A stretch of 64,000 nt of DNA from Hymenobacter cyanobacteriorum (GTDB lineage Bacteria; Bacteroidota; Bacteroidia; Cytophagales; Hymenobacteraceae), in NCBI RefSeq assembly GCF_022631375.1, contig NZ_JALBGC010000004.1:682001-746000 (forward strand), given 5' to 3'. Positions 41,590-50,644 of this stretch are shown piece after piece. Made by a program: the position numbers and the translations under genes. Every line of letters starts with the position of its first letter. Position 1 is the stretch's first letter. The notes beneath the pieces are model-generated. The model was not told the DNA's origin. It saw nothing but the letters and a program-made list of their open reading frames with translations, and ran no database searches.

Positions 41590-42984
41590 TTACCGCACCC
41601 GGTAGCCGCTCACGGCATAAAACAGCAGGTACAGGTAGCACAGCGCCGGCACCACGAAGGCCACGCGCAAGCCGCCGCCGTGCGTGGCCAGCCAGCCCAT
41701 GAGTGGCGGAATGAGCGCCCCGCCCACAATGGCCATAATCAGGTAGGAGGAGCCCTGCTTGGTGAAGGGCCCCAGCCCGGTGATGGCCAGCGGGAAAATG
41801 ACGGGCCACATGATGGAGTTCATCAAGCCGCAGAGCACGATGAGCCAGAGCGCCGTTTCGCCGGTGCTCAGGATGCTGGCGCCCACCAGCGCCGTGCCGG
41901 CCGCGCACACCGCCACCAGCAGCACGCGGTTGTGGAACTTGAGCAGCAGCGGAATGCCCACCACGCGCCCGATGAGCGAGCCGAACCAGTACGACGACAC
42001 CAGCACCGCGCCCACCGCTTTGGTGAAGCCGGCCGCGGTATCAATCGGGGCCGGCTGCTGGCCGAACAGCACGCCCACGTAGTTGGTGGCCACGTTGAGG
42101 CCCCGCACCAGGCTTTGGGTGAAGCTGGAAAGCTGCTGAATCCCCTGCGACTCGCCGTAGCGAATCAGGAAGGAGCCGAGGCCCACCTCCACGCCCACGT
42201 ACACGAAAATGGCCACCACGCCCAGCACCAGGTGCGGAAACGACAGCGCCGACGTGCGCCCCGCCGCCATGGGCCGGGCCTCCTCGGCGGCTTCTTCGGG
42301 AATGCCTTCAATGTCGGGCAGCTTCACCAGAAAGAAAAACAGCGCCGCCAGCAGCACCAGAAACACCGCGAGGCCGATGTAAGGCCCTTTCACTAGCTGT
42401 GATTCTTCGGCCAGCCGCTCGTTGAGCGGCAGCGCCGCCAGCCGCGCCTTGAGGGCCACCGAACCGCCGAACAGCACCAGCCCGCCCACCAGCGGCGAAA
42501 GGCTCCCGCCGAAGTTGTTGGCCACGCCCACCACGCTCACCCGCGCCGCCGCGCCGCGCGCCGGGCCGAGAATGCTCACGTACGGATTGGCCGCCACCTG
42601 CAGCAGCGTAATGCCCGCGCCCAGCGTCGCCAGCGCCGTGAGAAACAGCGCAAAGGCCCGCGAATCAGCGGCCGGAATGAAGAGCAGCGCGCCGGCCGCC
42701 ATCACCAGCAGGCCCACCACGATGCCGCGCTGGTAGCCCAGCTTTTTGAGCACCCAGCCCGCCGGCAAGGACATCAGAAAGTAGGCCCCGAAAAAGGCCG
42801 ACTGCACGGCCGAGGACTGCAAATCGGTGAGCTGGCACACGTCCTTGAGGTAGGGCATGAGCACGTCGTTGAAGTTGGTGACGGCCCCGAACAGGAAGAA
42901 CAGGGTGGTCATCAGCACCATGGGGCCGGCGTAGGAGCGAGCGGGTGCGGCGGTGGATGCCGCTGAAGAAACTGGAATAGCCAT
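41590..42984 (-). CDS. Sugar MFS transporter (FHS / L-fucose-glucose-galactose permease family)
   Basis: 464 residues from the ATG at 42984, twelve predicted helices. FHS signatures are FFLFGAVTNFNDVLMPYLKD in helix 1, FGAYFLMSLPAGWVLKKLGY with the MFS loop, LLQVAANPYVSILGP, and LIGRVVGIPLLLKF in the second half. Members import fucose, glucose, galactose or N-acetylglucosamine with protons. The Bacteroidetes-typical ANPYV motif supports a sugar role, but the exact substrate is unknown. Possible promoter bases TACCTTCC lie about ten bases upstream of the start. No sugar kinase or regulator is adjacent. Confidence 0.93.
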   Translation of the reverse strand: MAIPVSSAASTAAPARSYAGPMVLMTTLFFLFGAVTNFNDVLMPYLKDVCQLTDLQSSAVQSAFFGAYFLMSLPAGWVLKKLGYQRGIVVGLLVMAAGALLFIPAADSRAFALFLTALATLGAGITLLQVAANPYVSILGPARGAAARVSVVGVANNFGGSLSPLVGGLVLFGGSVALKARLAALPLNERLAEESQLVKGPYIGLAVFLVLLAALFFFLVKLPDIEGIPEEAAEEARPMAAGRTSALSFPHLVLGVVAIFVYVGVEVGLGSFLIRYGESQGIQQLSSFTQSLVRGLNVATNYVGVLFGQQPAPIDTAAGFTKAVGAVLVSSYWFGSLIGRVVGIPLLLKFHNRVLLVAVCAAGTALVGASILSTGETALWLIVLCGLMNSIMWPVIFPLAITGLGPFTKQGSSYLIMAIVGGALIPPLMGWLATHGGGLRVAFVVPALCYLYLLFYAVSGYRVR

Positions 42985-43138
42985 ACGCGGCGGAAGGTAC
43001 AAAAAAGCCGGCCACATCGGGCCGGCTGTCAGGAAGGATTAAGTGATGAAGCGAGCGAGCCGGCTTTGCAAATCCAACCCACGTACAAGCAATAACTGCT
43101 GAATGGCTGCTGCTGGCGAGCAGCTGCCGGCAACTGCA

Positions 43139-43873
43139 CTACCGCCGGCTAGGCTTCATTCTCTTGTTGTAATCGGCCACCGTACCGTAATTCTGGAACC
43201 CTTCCAGGTGGCTTATTTTCCAGGCACCGTTCACTTTTTTCGCTTTCATCGCATAGCTGAGAGGCGGGTCGATGCCGTCTTTTTTATCCCAGGTCCAGTT
43301 GAATGCGGCCGTGTTATCGCCAAACTTCAAATTGCTGAGGGTAAGCCGCTGCCAGTAATTGTCAGGATTGTCTTGGCAGTTACACCAGTCATCCGAATCG
43401 GAGTACCACAGTGGAATCCCATCGTTTGCGTTTCGCCAGTCAGCACTGGCTTGTCTGACCGAGGAATCAATCGTCATGGCAATTGCCCGGTGCCTGGCCA
43501 GAAAATCATCGGAGAAAAAGCCGGTCTTCTTTAAGACTGCATAATCCTTGTTGTATGCGGCCCAGTCGATGCCGGTGAACAGACTATCGGCGGGATTGGT
43601 GATTTTTAGCGGGAATCCATAACCTGGGTCTTTGGTTACGTGCCACTCGTAGGCGTTTCTCACCAACGCCGTGAGTTCAACACTGTCCGGGTTTAGGCGG
43701 GGCGCGGTGCCGGATTTTGGCGAGCTTACTAATGATGCGGACCTGGCACTGTCAGCGCCTGCTTGCTGCTGGAGGATGATTACAGCGGTTGGTTTTGAAG
43801 TTGGCGAATTGCCGCAACTTGCAAGCGTGGCAGCCATTAGTGATACGGCAACCAGCGGGATTCTGCAGGGCAT
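43139..43873 (-). CDS. Hypothetical lipoprotein (possible DUF3828-like fold)
   Basis: 244 residues from the ATG at 43873 (43903 is also open). The signal peptide ends in LMAATLASC, a lipobox. The mature part contains LVRNAYEWHVTKDPGYGFPL near residue 70 and a conserved-looking SDDFLARHRAIAM segment, a pattern reminiscent of DUF3828-type periplasmic proteins. DWCNCQDNPDNYW gives two nearby cysteines. I do not assign a function. It stands alone, and its DNA is less GC-rich than its neighbours. Confidence 0.65.
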   Translation of the reverse strand: MPCRIPLVAVSLMAATLASCGNSPTSKPTAVIILQQQAGADSARSASLVSSPKSGTAPRLNPDSVELTALVRNAYEWHVTKDPGYGFPLKITNPADSLFTGIDWAAYNKDYAVLKKTGFFSDDFLARHRAIAMTIDSSVRQASADWRNANDGIPLWYSDSDDWCNCQDNPDNYWQRLTLSNLKFGDNTAAFNWTWDKKDGIDPPLSYAMKAKKVNGAWKISHLEGFQNYGTVADYNKRMKPSRR

Positions 43874-44060
43874 TTTTAGGGTGGTAATTAAACGCGTGCC
43901 CATTCAATCAGCATTCAGGTTAGTCGGTGGGCTGCTAAAGCTACAAGTTGCAGCGAATTATCTGAACCAGCCTGACGATGGCCGGGGCACGCAGGTAGAG
44001 AAAAAAAGAAGACGCAAGGCCGGGGAACTGTACCCGCGCGCTATTCCCGACCTTTGCGGA

Positions 44061-44079
44061 CGCGGACTAAAAGTCCGCG
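44061..44079. repeat. Short palindrome of the GTAGCGCGGACT family in the rlmL leader
   Basis: CGCGGACT and AGTCCGCG form an 8-bp stem with an AAA loop, seven bases before the methyltransferase start codon. The sequence is the core of the longer palindromes at 15186 and 40113. Confidence 0.6.
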
Positions 44080-44086
44080 CTACTTT

Positions 44087-45265
44087 ATGCACCTCACCGC
44101 CACCACCCAGTTCGGCCTGGAAGAACTGCTCGCCGACGAGCTTTACGCCCTCGGGGCCGACATCACGCACGTGGGCTCCCGTGCCGTGGAGTTTATCGGC
44201 GACCACCGCCTGCTCTACGAAACGGCGCTGTGGAGCCGGCTTTCCATGCGCCTGCTGCGGCCTTTTGCCGCTTTTTACGCCGCCGATGAAAAGGCGCTGT
44301 ACCGTGAGGTCAGCCGCATCGACTGGCAGGATTTCATCGGCCCCGGCCAGACCTTCGCCATCACGCCCGTGGTGAACCGCTCCACGTTTGAGCACTCGCT
44401 GTTCGTGGCCCAGCTCACCAAAGATGCCATCGTAGACCAGTTCCGGGCCCGCACCGGCGAGCGGCCCAGCATCGACACCCGCACGCCCGACATCCGCCTG
44501 CACCTGCGCATGACGGAGAACGAAGTCATCCTCAGCCTCGACGCGGCCGGCGACTCGCTGCACCGCCGAGGCTACCGCCAGCACACCAACGAAGCCCCAC
44601 TGAACGAGGTGCTGGCCGCCGGCTTGGTCATGCTCTCGGGCTGGGATGGCAAAAAGCCCCTCATCGACCCCATGTGCGGCTCGGCCACCATCCTCACCGA
44701 GGCCGGCCTCATCAGCCAGCGCATTGCGCCCGGCTTGTTTCACCAAGGCAAGTTCGGTTTCGAAAACTGGTACGACTTCGACCCCGAGCTCTGGAACCAG
44801 GTGCGCGAAGAAGCTCAAGCCCAGCGCTTGGAGGAGCCCCAGGCCTACCTCGCCGGCTCCGACCTCGACCCCAAAACCATCGACATGGCCGCCGCCAACA
44901 TCACCGCCGCCGGCCTGGAAGACTGCATCCGTCTGTCGGTGCGCGACGTGAAGGACGCCACCGCGCCTGCCAAGGAGGCGCCCGGCATCGTTCTCACCAA
45001 CCCGCCTTACGGCGAGCGGATAGGGGAGGAGGCCCAGATGGCCGCGCTATACAAGACGATTGGCGACTCGCTGAAGTCGAATTTTCAGGGATACAGCGCC
45101 TTTGTGTTTACCGGCAATCTGGAAGCTGCCAAAAGCATCGGGCTGAAGCCGGCGCGGCGGACGCCGCTGTTCAACGGGCCGATTGACTGCCGGCTGCTGA
45201 AGTATGAGCTGTACCGGGGGAGCCGGCGGGAACCCCGGACGGACTCGGCGCCGGCCGGAAACTAA
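44087..45265 (+). CDS. THUMP-domain 23S rRNA methyltransferase (RlmL/RlmKL N-terminal part-like)
   Basis: 392 residues from the ATG at 44087. The N-terminal ferredoxin-like/THUMP part (ATTQFGLEELLADELYALGA, DFIGPGQTFAITPVVNRSTF) binds RNA. The Rossmann-like methyltransferase part has DPMCGSATILTEAGLISQRI, AGSDLDPKTIDMAAANI and the catalytic NPPYGERIG (Asn305-Tyr308). In E. coli RlmL makes m2G2445 in 23S rRNA. The fused RlmK half is absent, as is usual in Bacteroidetes. The Arg/Pro-rich C-terminal tail is less conserved. It lies upstream of recQ on the same strand. Confidence 0.92.
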   Translation: MHLTATTQFGLEELLADELYALGADITHVGSRAVEFIGDHRLLYETALWSRLSMRLLRPFAAFYAADEKALYREVSRIDWQDFIGPGQTFAITPVVNRSTFEHSLFVAQLTKDAIVDQFRARTGERPSIDTRTPDIRLHLRMTENEVILSLDAAGDSLHRRGYRQHTNEAPLNEVLAAGLVMLSGWDGKKPLIDPMCGSATILTEAGLISQRIAPGLFHQGKFGFENWYDFDPELWNQVREEAQAQRLEEPQAYLAGSDLDPKTIDMAAANITAAGLEDCIRLSVRDVKDATAPAKEAPGIVLTNPPYGERIGEEAQMAALYKTIGDSLKSNFQGYSAFVFTGNLEAAKSIGLKPARRTPLFNGPIDCRLLKYELYRGSRREPRTDSAPAGN

Positions 45266-45320
45266 TCTGCTTGGAACTTCCCGACCAGCATCGTTATTTT
45301 AGCTTACCTCTTCCTGTCCC

Positions 45321-47561
45321 ATGTCTGATACCGCGACTACCGCCCCCGCCCCGCAACTGCAAGCCGCCCGCCAGGCCCTGAAACGGTACTACGGCTACGA
45401 CAACTTCCGCCCTATGCAGGGCGACATCATCCAGCACATTCTCAACGGGAAAGACACCGTGGTGCTCATGCCCACCGGCGGCGGTAAGTCGGTTTGCTTT
45501 CAGATTCCAGCCGTGGTGAGTGAGGGCACCTGCGTGGTGGTTTCCCCCCTCATTGCCCTGATGAAGGACCAGGTGGAAGCCCTGAAAGCCAACGGCATCG
45601 CGGCCGCCTACATCAACAGCAGCGTGGGCCAGAACGAGGCCAACGACATTGCCCGCGCCGCCACCGGCGGCTACCTCAAGCTGCTCTACGTATCGCCGGA
45701 GAAGCTGCTGAGCGACGGGTTTATGCAGTTCCTCACGCGGGTCAACATCAGCCTGTTTGCCATCGATGAGGCGCACTGTATTTCGAGCTGGGGCCACGAT
45801 TTCCGGCCCGAGTATACCCAGCTGGGCCAGCTGCGGAACCACTTCCCGAGCACGCCCATCATCGCCCTCACGGCCACGGCCGACCGCCTGACGAAGCGCG
45901 ACATCATCACGCAGCTCAACCTGCGCGAGCCCAAAGTATTCCTCTCCAGCTTCGACCGGCCCAACATCAACCTCAACGTGCGCCCTGGGCAGGACCGCGT
46001 GGGCTCCGTCATCGACTACATCGGCCGCCACCCGCAGGACCCCGGCATCATCTACTGCCTCTCGCGCAAAACCTGCGAAACGATTTCGGCCAAGCTCCTG
46101 GCCAAGGGCATTAAGGCCGCGCACTACCACGCTGGCCTCACGCCCCTGCAGCGCGGCAAGGCCCAGGAAGCCTTTTTGCAGGACGACGTGCAGGTGATTG
46201 TGGCCACCATTGCCTTTGGCATGGGCATCGACAAAAGCAACGTGCGCTGGGTGATGCACTACAATTTGCCCAAAAACATCGAAGGCTACTACCAGGAAAT
46301 CGGCCGGGCCGGGCGCGACGGCGCGCCGAGCACCGCCATCCTGTTCTACAGCTTCGCCGACGTGATGCAGATGCGCGAGATGGTAACAAAGGACGTGCCC
46401 GCGCGCCAGGCCCAGCTCAACACCGCCAAGCTCGAGCGCATGCAGCAGTTTGCCGAAGCCGCCAGCTGCCGCCGCAAAATCCTGCTCAACTACTTCTCCG
46501 AAACCCTGGCCGAGGACTGCGGCAACTGCGACATCTGCCGCAACCCGCCCACCACGTTCGACGGCACCCTCATTGCCCAGAAAGCGCTGTCAGCCGTGTT
46601 CCGCAGCCGCGAGAAAGTGGCTATCAATCTGCTGATTGACATTCTGCGCGGCATGCGCAACCAGGCCGTGCTGCAGGGCGGCTACGACCAGATAAAAACC
46701 TACGGCGCGGGCCGCGACCTGCCCTACCTCGACTGGTACAGCTACATTCACCAGATGCTGAACGACGGCTTGTTCTACATCGCCTACGAGGAAGGCTACG
46801 CCCTGAAAATCACCGAGCGCGGCCACCAGGTGCTCAAAGGCGAGCTGACGCTGCCGCTGCGCAAGTTCCAGCCGAGCGAGAAGGCCGAGAAGCCCACCCG
46901 TGCCGGCAAAAAAGCCGCCAGTGCTGCTGCCAGCGCCACTATTGGCTCGCCCGAGGCGCAGCTGTTCGACAAGCTGCGCAAGCTTCGCAAAGCCATTGCC
47001 GATGAGCAGGGCGTGCCGCCCTACGTGGTGTTCAGCGATGCCACGCTGCAGGAAATGGCCGCTGAGCGCCCCGTGAGCCGCGTGGGCATGCTGGGCGTGT
47101 CGGGCGTGGGCATGAAGAAGTTCGAAACGTACGGCGAGGCCTTCATCAAGCTCATTCTGGAGGAAGGCGGCGGGGCCGTGCCCTCCGATTCCGACAACCT
47201 GTTCCAGGAGCCGCGCCCGCGCCTGTCGCTGCCCAACAAGGCCGACAAAACCGTGAGCGACTCGGAGGATGCCACCATCCAGTTCCACCAGATGGGCCTC
47301 ACGCCGGAGGATATTTCCGAGCGCCGCGGCCTGGCCCTGAGCACCGTGAAAACGCACCTTTACAATGCCTACGCCAAGGGCCGCGAGCTGCGCATCCACG
47401 ATTTCGTCAGCGACGCGGAGCTGGCCGAAATTTTCACTGCCCGCGCCCAGCTCGGCGGCGACCCCACGCTGCGTGACCTGTTCGACCACCTACGCGAGAA
47501 GTACGACTACTTCCAGCTGCGCATGGCCGCGCTGTACCACAAGCGCTTGCGCGGGCAGTAG
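45321..47561 (+). CDS. recQ: ATP-dependent DNA helicase RecQ
   Basis: 746 residues. Helicase motifs: I at MPTGGGKSVCF (Lys56), II at IDEAHC (Asp149-His152), III ALTATA, and VI in YYQEIGRAGRDG. Then come the zinc-binding cysteines (SCRRKILLNYFSE, EDCGNCDICRNPP), an RQC winged helix (about 410-520) and an HRDC domain (about 540-620, QLFDKLRKLRKAIADEQGVP). After that is a further helix-turn-helix tail (MGLTPEDISERRGLALSTVK) that is common in Bacteroidetes RecQ. It unwinds DNA 3' to 5' with ATP in recombination repair. All core motifs are intact. A terminator follows 10 bases after the stop. Confidence 0.97.
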   Translation: MSDTATTAPAPQLQAARQALKRYYGYDNFRPMQGDIIQHILNGKDTVVLMPTGGGKSVCFQIPAVVSEGTCVVVSPLIALMKDQVEALKANGIAAAYINSSVGQNEANDIARAATGGYLKLLYVSPEKLLSDGFMQFLTRVNISLFAIDEAHCISSWGHDFRPEYTQLGQLRNHFPSTPIIALTATADRLTKRDIITQLNLREPKVFLSSFDRPNINLNVRPGQDRVGSVIDYIGRHPQDPGIIYCLSRKTCETISAKLLAKGIKAAHYHAGLTPLQRGKAQEAFLQDDVQVIVATIAFGMGIDKSNVRWVMHYNLPKNIEGYYQEIGRAGRDGAPSTAILFYSFADVMQMREMVTKDVPARQAQLNTAKLERMQQFAEAASCRRKILLNYFSETLAEDCGNCDICRNPPTTFDGTLIAQKALSAVFRSREKVAINLLIDILRGMRNQAVLQGGYDQIKTYGAGRDLPYLDWYSYIHQMLNDGLFYIAYEEGYALKITERGHQVLKGELTLPLRKFQPSEKAEKPTRAGKKAASAAASATIGSPEAQLFDKLRKLRKAIADEQGVPPYVVFSDATLQEMAAERPVSRVGMLGVSGVGMKKFETYGEAFIKLILEEGGGAVPSDSDNLFQEPRPRLSLPNKADKTVSDSEDATIQFHQMGLTPEDISERRGLALSTVKTHLYNAYAKGRELRIHDFVSDAELAEIFTARAQLGGDPTLRDLFDHLREKYDYFQLRMAALYHKRLRGQ

Positions 47562-47570
47562 CAAGTAAAG

Positions 47571-47609
47571 AAGGCCCGCCGGTATGCAAAGCGGGCTTTC
47601 TTTACTTGC
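47571..47609. terminator. Terminator between recQ and a convergent gene
   Basis: GCAAGTAAAGAAGGCCCGC pairs with GCGGGCTTTCTTTACTTGC with one mismatch around an 11-base loop, starting ten bases after recQ. Because the arms end in A/T-rich segments it could serve both directions. Confidence 0.75.
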
Positions 47610-47688
47610 AGATGCTGAGCATAACACGACAAGCGAATCCGGGCCACATTTACGGCCAAAACGGCTGGGTTAGGAGTACCCCGTTAGT

Positions 47689-48066
47689 TTAAACGGATTC
47701 CGCGTTTGGGTCTTCAATGGGCTGGGTATTGGTCCACTCGTCGTAGTTCTTTTTGAGCCCCCAGAGGCTGGCAAGTAATACGACTGCCAATACCAATCCG
47801 ATAATAAATCCGAAAGTCAGGAAGGCAATAAAGGCGGCGATAATGGCGTAAATACGGAAGCCCACTTTCTTGTATTCTTCCTCATATAGCTTGTAAGAGG
47901 CGAGCTGGAAGCCAATGTAGCTAGCCCAAATCAACAAGCTCCACGAGACAATCCCCATAATAAAGCTGCCCGATTTGCCAATCAACAAAAGGCTTAAAAG
48001 CAGTCCAATTACTGAGAGGGCCATGGCTAGAATGGCCGCAATTTTTAACGCACGAGGAGTAAACAT
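47689..48066 (-). CDS. Hypothetical membrane protein
   Basis: 125 residues with four hydrophobic helices (AAILAMALSVIGLLLSLLLI, FIMGIVSWSLLIWASYIGF, IYAIIAAFIAFLTFGFIIG, LVLAVVLLASLWGL) and a short acidic tail. No family is recognised. Codon use is AT-richer than in the flanks. It is divergent from the DUF2306 gene, whose start is 57 bases away, so the two promoters overlap. TTATCTTGC in that gap could be its -7 region. Confidence 0.65.
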   Translation of the reverse strand: MFTPRALKIAAILAMALSVIGLLLSLLLIGKSGSFIMGIVSWSLLIWASYIGFQLASYKLYEEEYKKVGFRIYAIIAAFIAFLTFGFIIGLVLAVVLLASLWGLKKNYDEWTNTQPIEDPNAESV

Positions 48067-48122
48067 GTGGAAATGGAAAACGGTGAATTTCCTTGCAAGA
48101 TAACGGCATCATTTTCTGGTTC

Positions 48123-48806
48123 ATGACCCCCATGCTGCGCAAACTGTTCCTCGCCCTCGCGGCCTTGTTCATCGCCGCCTTTGCGGGCCTGATGCTCACC
48201 AAAACGCTGCCCTACTACACCTTCGAGAAGGGCATCCACTTCCTCACTACCAAGAGCGACGAAACCAACGACAACCCGGTTTTTCGGGCTGGTTTCTACG
48301 TGCACATCACCACCAGCCTGCTGGTGCTGGTGGCCGGGCTGCTGCAGTTTCTGCCGGTGCTGGCGCGGCGCGGGCCGGGGCTGCACCGGCAGTTGGGCAA
48401 GTGCTACGTGGTGGGCATTCTGGCGCTGGCGGCGCCGTCGGGCCTCGTGCTGGCGCGGTTTGCTAATGGCGGGCTGGCGGCACAGGTCGGCTTCACGCTG
48501 CAATGCCTTGTGTGGTGGCTGTGCACCTGGCGCGCCTACCGCGCCGCCCGCCAGCGCCAGTGGAGCCTGCACGTGGACTGGATGCTGCGCTCCTTCGCCG
48601 TGACGCTGGCCGCCCTGGCCTTGCGCGGCGAGAGCTACGTGATGTATTACGTGTTCGAAACCAAGCCCATTGAGACATATTTGACGGTAACGTGGCTGTC
48701 GTGGGTGGGCAATCTGGTGCTGGTCGAAATCCTGCTGGAAGTGGGGCTGGGGCGGTATTTTCTGCGGGAGTTTATGCCGGATTTGCGGGCTAAATTGGCG
48801 GTATGA
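48123..48806 (+). CDS. DUF2306 membrane protein
   Basis: 227 residues from the ATG at 48123 (an ATG at 48132 is also possible). It has about six helices, with the histidine-bearing stretches AGFYVHITTSLLVLVAGLLQF, GLHRQLGKCYVVGILALAAP and WSLHVDWMLRSFAVTLAALAL, where paired histidines in helices (YVHITT, LHRQLG, LHVDWML) fit the DUF2306 pattern. The family has no proven function. The last codon overlaps the ATG of the next gene by four bases (ATGA), so it is translationally coupled to the WENDEWW lipoprotein group. Confidence 0.82.
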   Translation: MTPMLRKLFLALAALFIAAFAGLMLTKTLPYYTFEKGIHFLTTKSDETNDNPVFRAGFYVHITTSLLVLVAGLLQFLPVLARRGPGLHRQLGKCYVVGILALAAPSGLVLARFANGGLAAQVGFTLQCLVWWLCTWRAYRAARQRQWSLHVDWMLRSFAVTLAALALRGESYVMYYVFETKPIETYLTVTWLSWVGNLVLVEILLEVGLGRYFLREFMPDLRAKLAV

Positions 48807-49699
48807 AAAGAACGTTCTACCCGTTTTTATTGACCTTGCTGACGGCCGCATGCCAGCAGCAAAAGCCAACTGGCCAAACTGCTTCTGCTTCACTAGCCCC
48901 GCCTGATGCAGGGTTATCGGCAGCTGCTTCTAAACCAGTGGCTCAGGCAGTAGCTCCTGCTGATTCGTTGACTGTGGAAATGCGCGCCACACTCCGGCAG
49001 GTAGACTTAAGCAAGCTGTTGCTAGCGCCGCAGCCCGGATTTAGCATGGCCCTCGATGGGTTCTTTGGTACGAATCCACAACGGCTGTCACTAGCCATCC
49101 TGCAGGCCTCGCGCGACAGCCTGCGGCCCGAACTGGTCCACATTCGGGGTAAGGCGCGCTGGCAAAAACAAGTGACCAGCTTTACGGGAGACATCTGCTT
49201 CACGCGTCTATCCGATTATTTCGACCAAGGTCTATTGCTGTCGCAAGGCGAAGAAAGCTTTGTTCAGGATACAGTTGGCGAAGCGGGCAACATTATTAAT
49301 GCCCGCGCCTATTCTGCTTCGGCTACCTTCCGACTGCTGAGCGAGGCCCCAGCATCCTACGTGCTTGTGGGTGAAACCTTACTTGATTTCTGGCTAACGG
49401 ATAAAGGCATTACCGGCTTGATACATTCTCCTGCTGAGGGTGCAATACTCGAAAAAGCGCCAACTAAAGGCAGCGGCTTATTGCTTTCGGGTCGTTGGCA
49501 GAATGCGGCCGACAAGGTTGGCCGGCCATTCTTAGTAAGCAGTGATGTTTTCCTACTGTCGCCTGGTCTGATAAAGGACTTTGGCATCGGTGACCGGGGG
49601 GCACAGGTAAATCCCAAGTATGCCAAGTTGGGTTGGAATAACTATTGGGAAAACGACGAATGGTGGGTCGACTCGCCCAAGCCCAAACTCAACCTGTGA
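48803..49699 (+). CDS. WENDEWW-family lipoprotein, copy A
   Basis: 298 residues, no known family. The signal peptide ends in a lipobox (LLTLLTAAC, Cys17). The family core is visible in three blocks: a DGFFGTNPQRLSLAIL stretch with RD and a V-H-I-R-G-K-A-R strand and a final FTGDI; a GSGLLLSGRW strand; and the C-terminal GDRGAQVNPKYAKLGW, then NNYWENDEWWVDSPKPKL. The ATG overlaps the stop of DUF2306. Codon use is less GC-rich than in copies B-D. The conserved tryptophans and acidic residues at the end may bind a ligand or partner, but this is speculation. It is the first of four consecutive paralogues. Confidence 0.82.
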   Translation: MKRTFYPFLLTLLTAACQQQKPTGQTASASLAPPDAGLSAAASKPVAQAVAPADSLTVEMRATLRQVDLSKLLLAPQPGFSMALDGFFGTNPQRLSLAILQASRDSLRPELVHIRGKARWQKQVTSFTGDICFTRLSDYFDQGLLLSQGEESFVQDTVGEAGNIINARAYSASATFRLLSEAPASYVLVGETLLDFWLTDKGITGLIHSPAEGAILEKAPTKGSGLLLSGRWQNAADKVGRPFLVSSDVFLLSPGLIKDFGIGDRGAQVNPKYAKLGWNNYWENDEWWVDSPKPKLNL

Positions 49700-49716
49700 G
49701 TTCGTCCGCACTTCAC

Positions 49717-50625
49717 ATGAAACTTCCTGCCTTTCTGTTCCTGCTGGGCCTGGCCGCCTGTCAGCCTCAGGCGCAAACCGCCCACCAGCCGGTAGCTGCC
49801 ACCCCGCCGCCAGCCGAAGTCACCGCTGTATCGGCGGTGCTGCCCGCCGTGTTTGCCCCCCACGACACCCTAACAGCCGCAGCCCGCGAAATGCTGCGCC
49901 GCTACGACCTGTCCGCGCTGTGGCAGGGCGCCACGAGCGGGCCACAGAGTACTTCGGTGCTGGAAGGGTTTTTTGGCCCCGACCACTACCGGTTTGAACT
50001 GGCCTTTACCGAAGTGCACCGCGATGCCGCCAACCCCGCGCTTTACCACGTGCGCGGCAAATGCCACTACCGCAAAAACGTGCGCCCCTTCACCGGCACG
50101 CTCCTCATCCGGCAGGTAGCCGACCTGGAGCCGCCCTACGAGTTCGAAGACGCCGACAACGATGCGCCCAATCAGTCCGAAGCCGTTGGTTCCGACTCGG
50201 CCGGTACGGTGTATGAGCAAAAGGTCCTGCTGGCGCACCCGCGCGAAGTGCGGGCCGAGCTGCGCATCAAGGAAGCGCCGCTGGCCAATGCCGGGGAAAT
50301 GCTGGCCGCGGCGGCGCTGCAGTTTTACGTGAAATCCAACCAGCGCCTGGGCTACCTGCGGTCGCCGTTTCGGAGCACCGACGGGCTGTACAACGCCGGT
50401 TATCTGCTGATAAACGGCAGCCGCCTCAACATCAGTACCCGGCAAGTGAAGCAGTTTGTGCTGGCCGACAACGTGTTTGCTGCCGCGCCAGACGTGTACA
50501 AGGACTTCGAAATTGGCGACCGCGGGGGCGAGATGAATCCCAAATATGCCCACCTGGGCTGGACCGAAAAATGGGAAAACGACGAGTGGTGGGCCGACTC
50601 TCCCAAGCCCAAACTTGTTTTGTAA
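49717..50625 (+). CDS. WENDEWW-family lipoprotein, copy B
   Basis: 302 residues from the ATG at 49717, 17 bases after copy A. The lipobox is FLLGLAAC. Block 1 reads EGFFGPDHYRFELAFTEVHR with YHVRGKCHYRKN and FTGTLLIRQ. Block 2 is the shorter LLINGSRLN, and block 3 has GDRGGEMNPKYAHLGW with TEKWENDEWWADSPKPKL. It carries an acidic insert (YEFEDADNDAPNQSEAVGSD) between the first two blocks that the other copies lack. The order and spacing of the blocks match copy A, so it is a true paralogue rather than a chance motif. Confidence 0.82.
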   Translation: MKLPAFLFLLGLAACQPQAQTAHQPVAATPPPAEVTAVSAVLPAVFAPHDTLTAAAREMLRRYDLSALWQGATSGPQSTSVLEGFFGPDHYRFELAFTEVHRDAANPALYHVRGKCHYRKNVRPFTGTLLIRQVADLEPPYEFEDADNDAPNQSEAVGSDSAGTVYEQKVLLAHPREVRAELRIKEAPLANAGEMLAAAALQFYVKSNQRLGYLRSPFRSTDGLYNAGYLLINGSRLNISTRQVKQFVLADNVFAAAPDVYKDFEIGDRGGEMNPKYAHLGWTEKWENDEWWADSPKPKLVL

Positions 50626-50644
50626 CACTAGTTGCTTTCCAATC

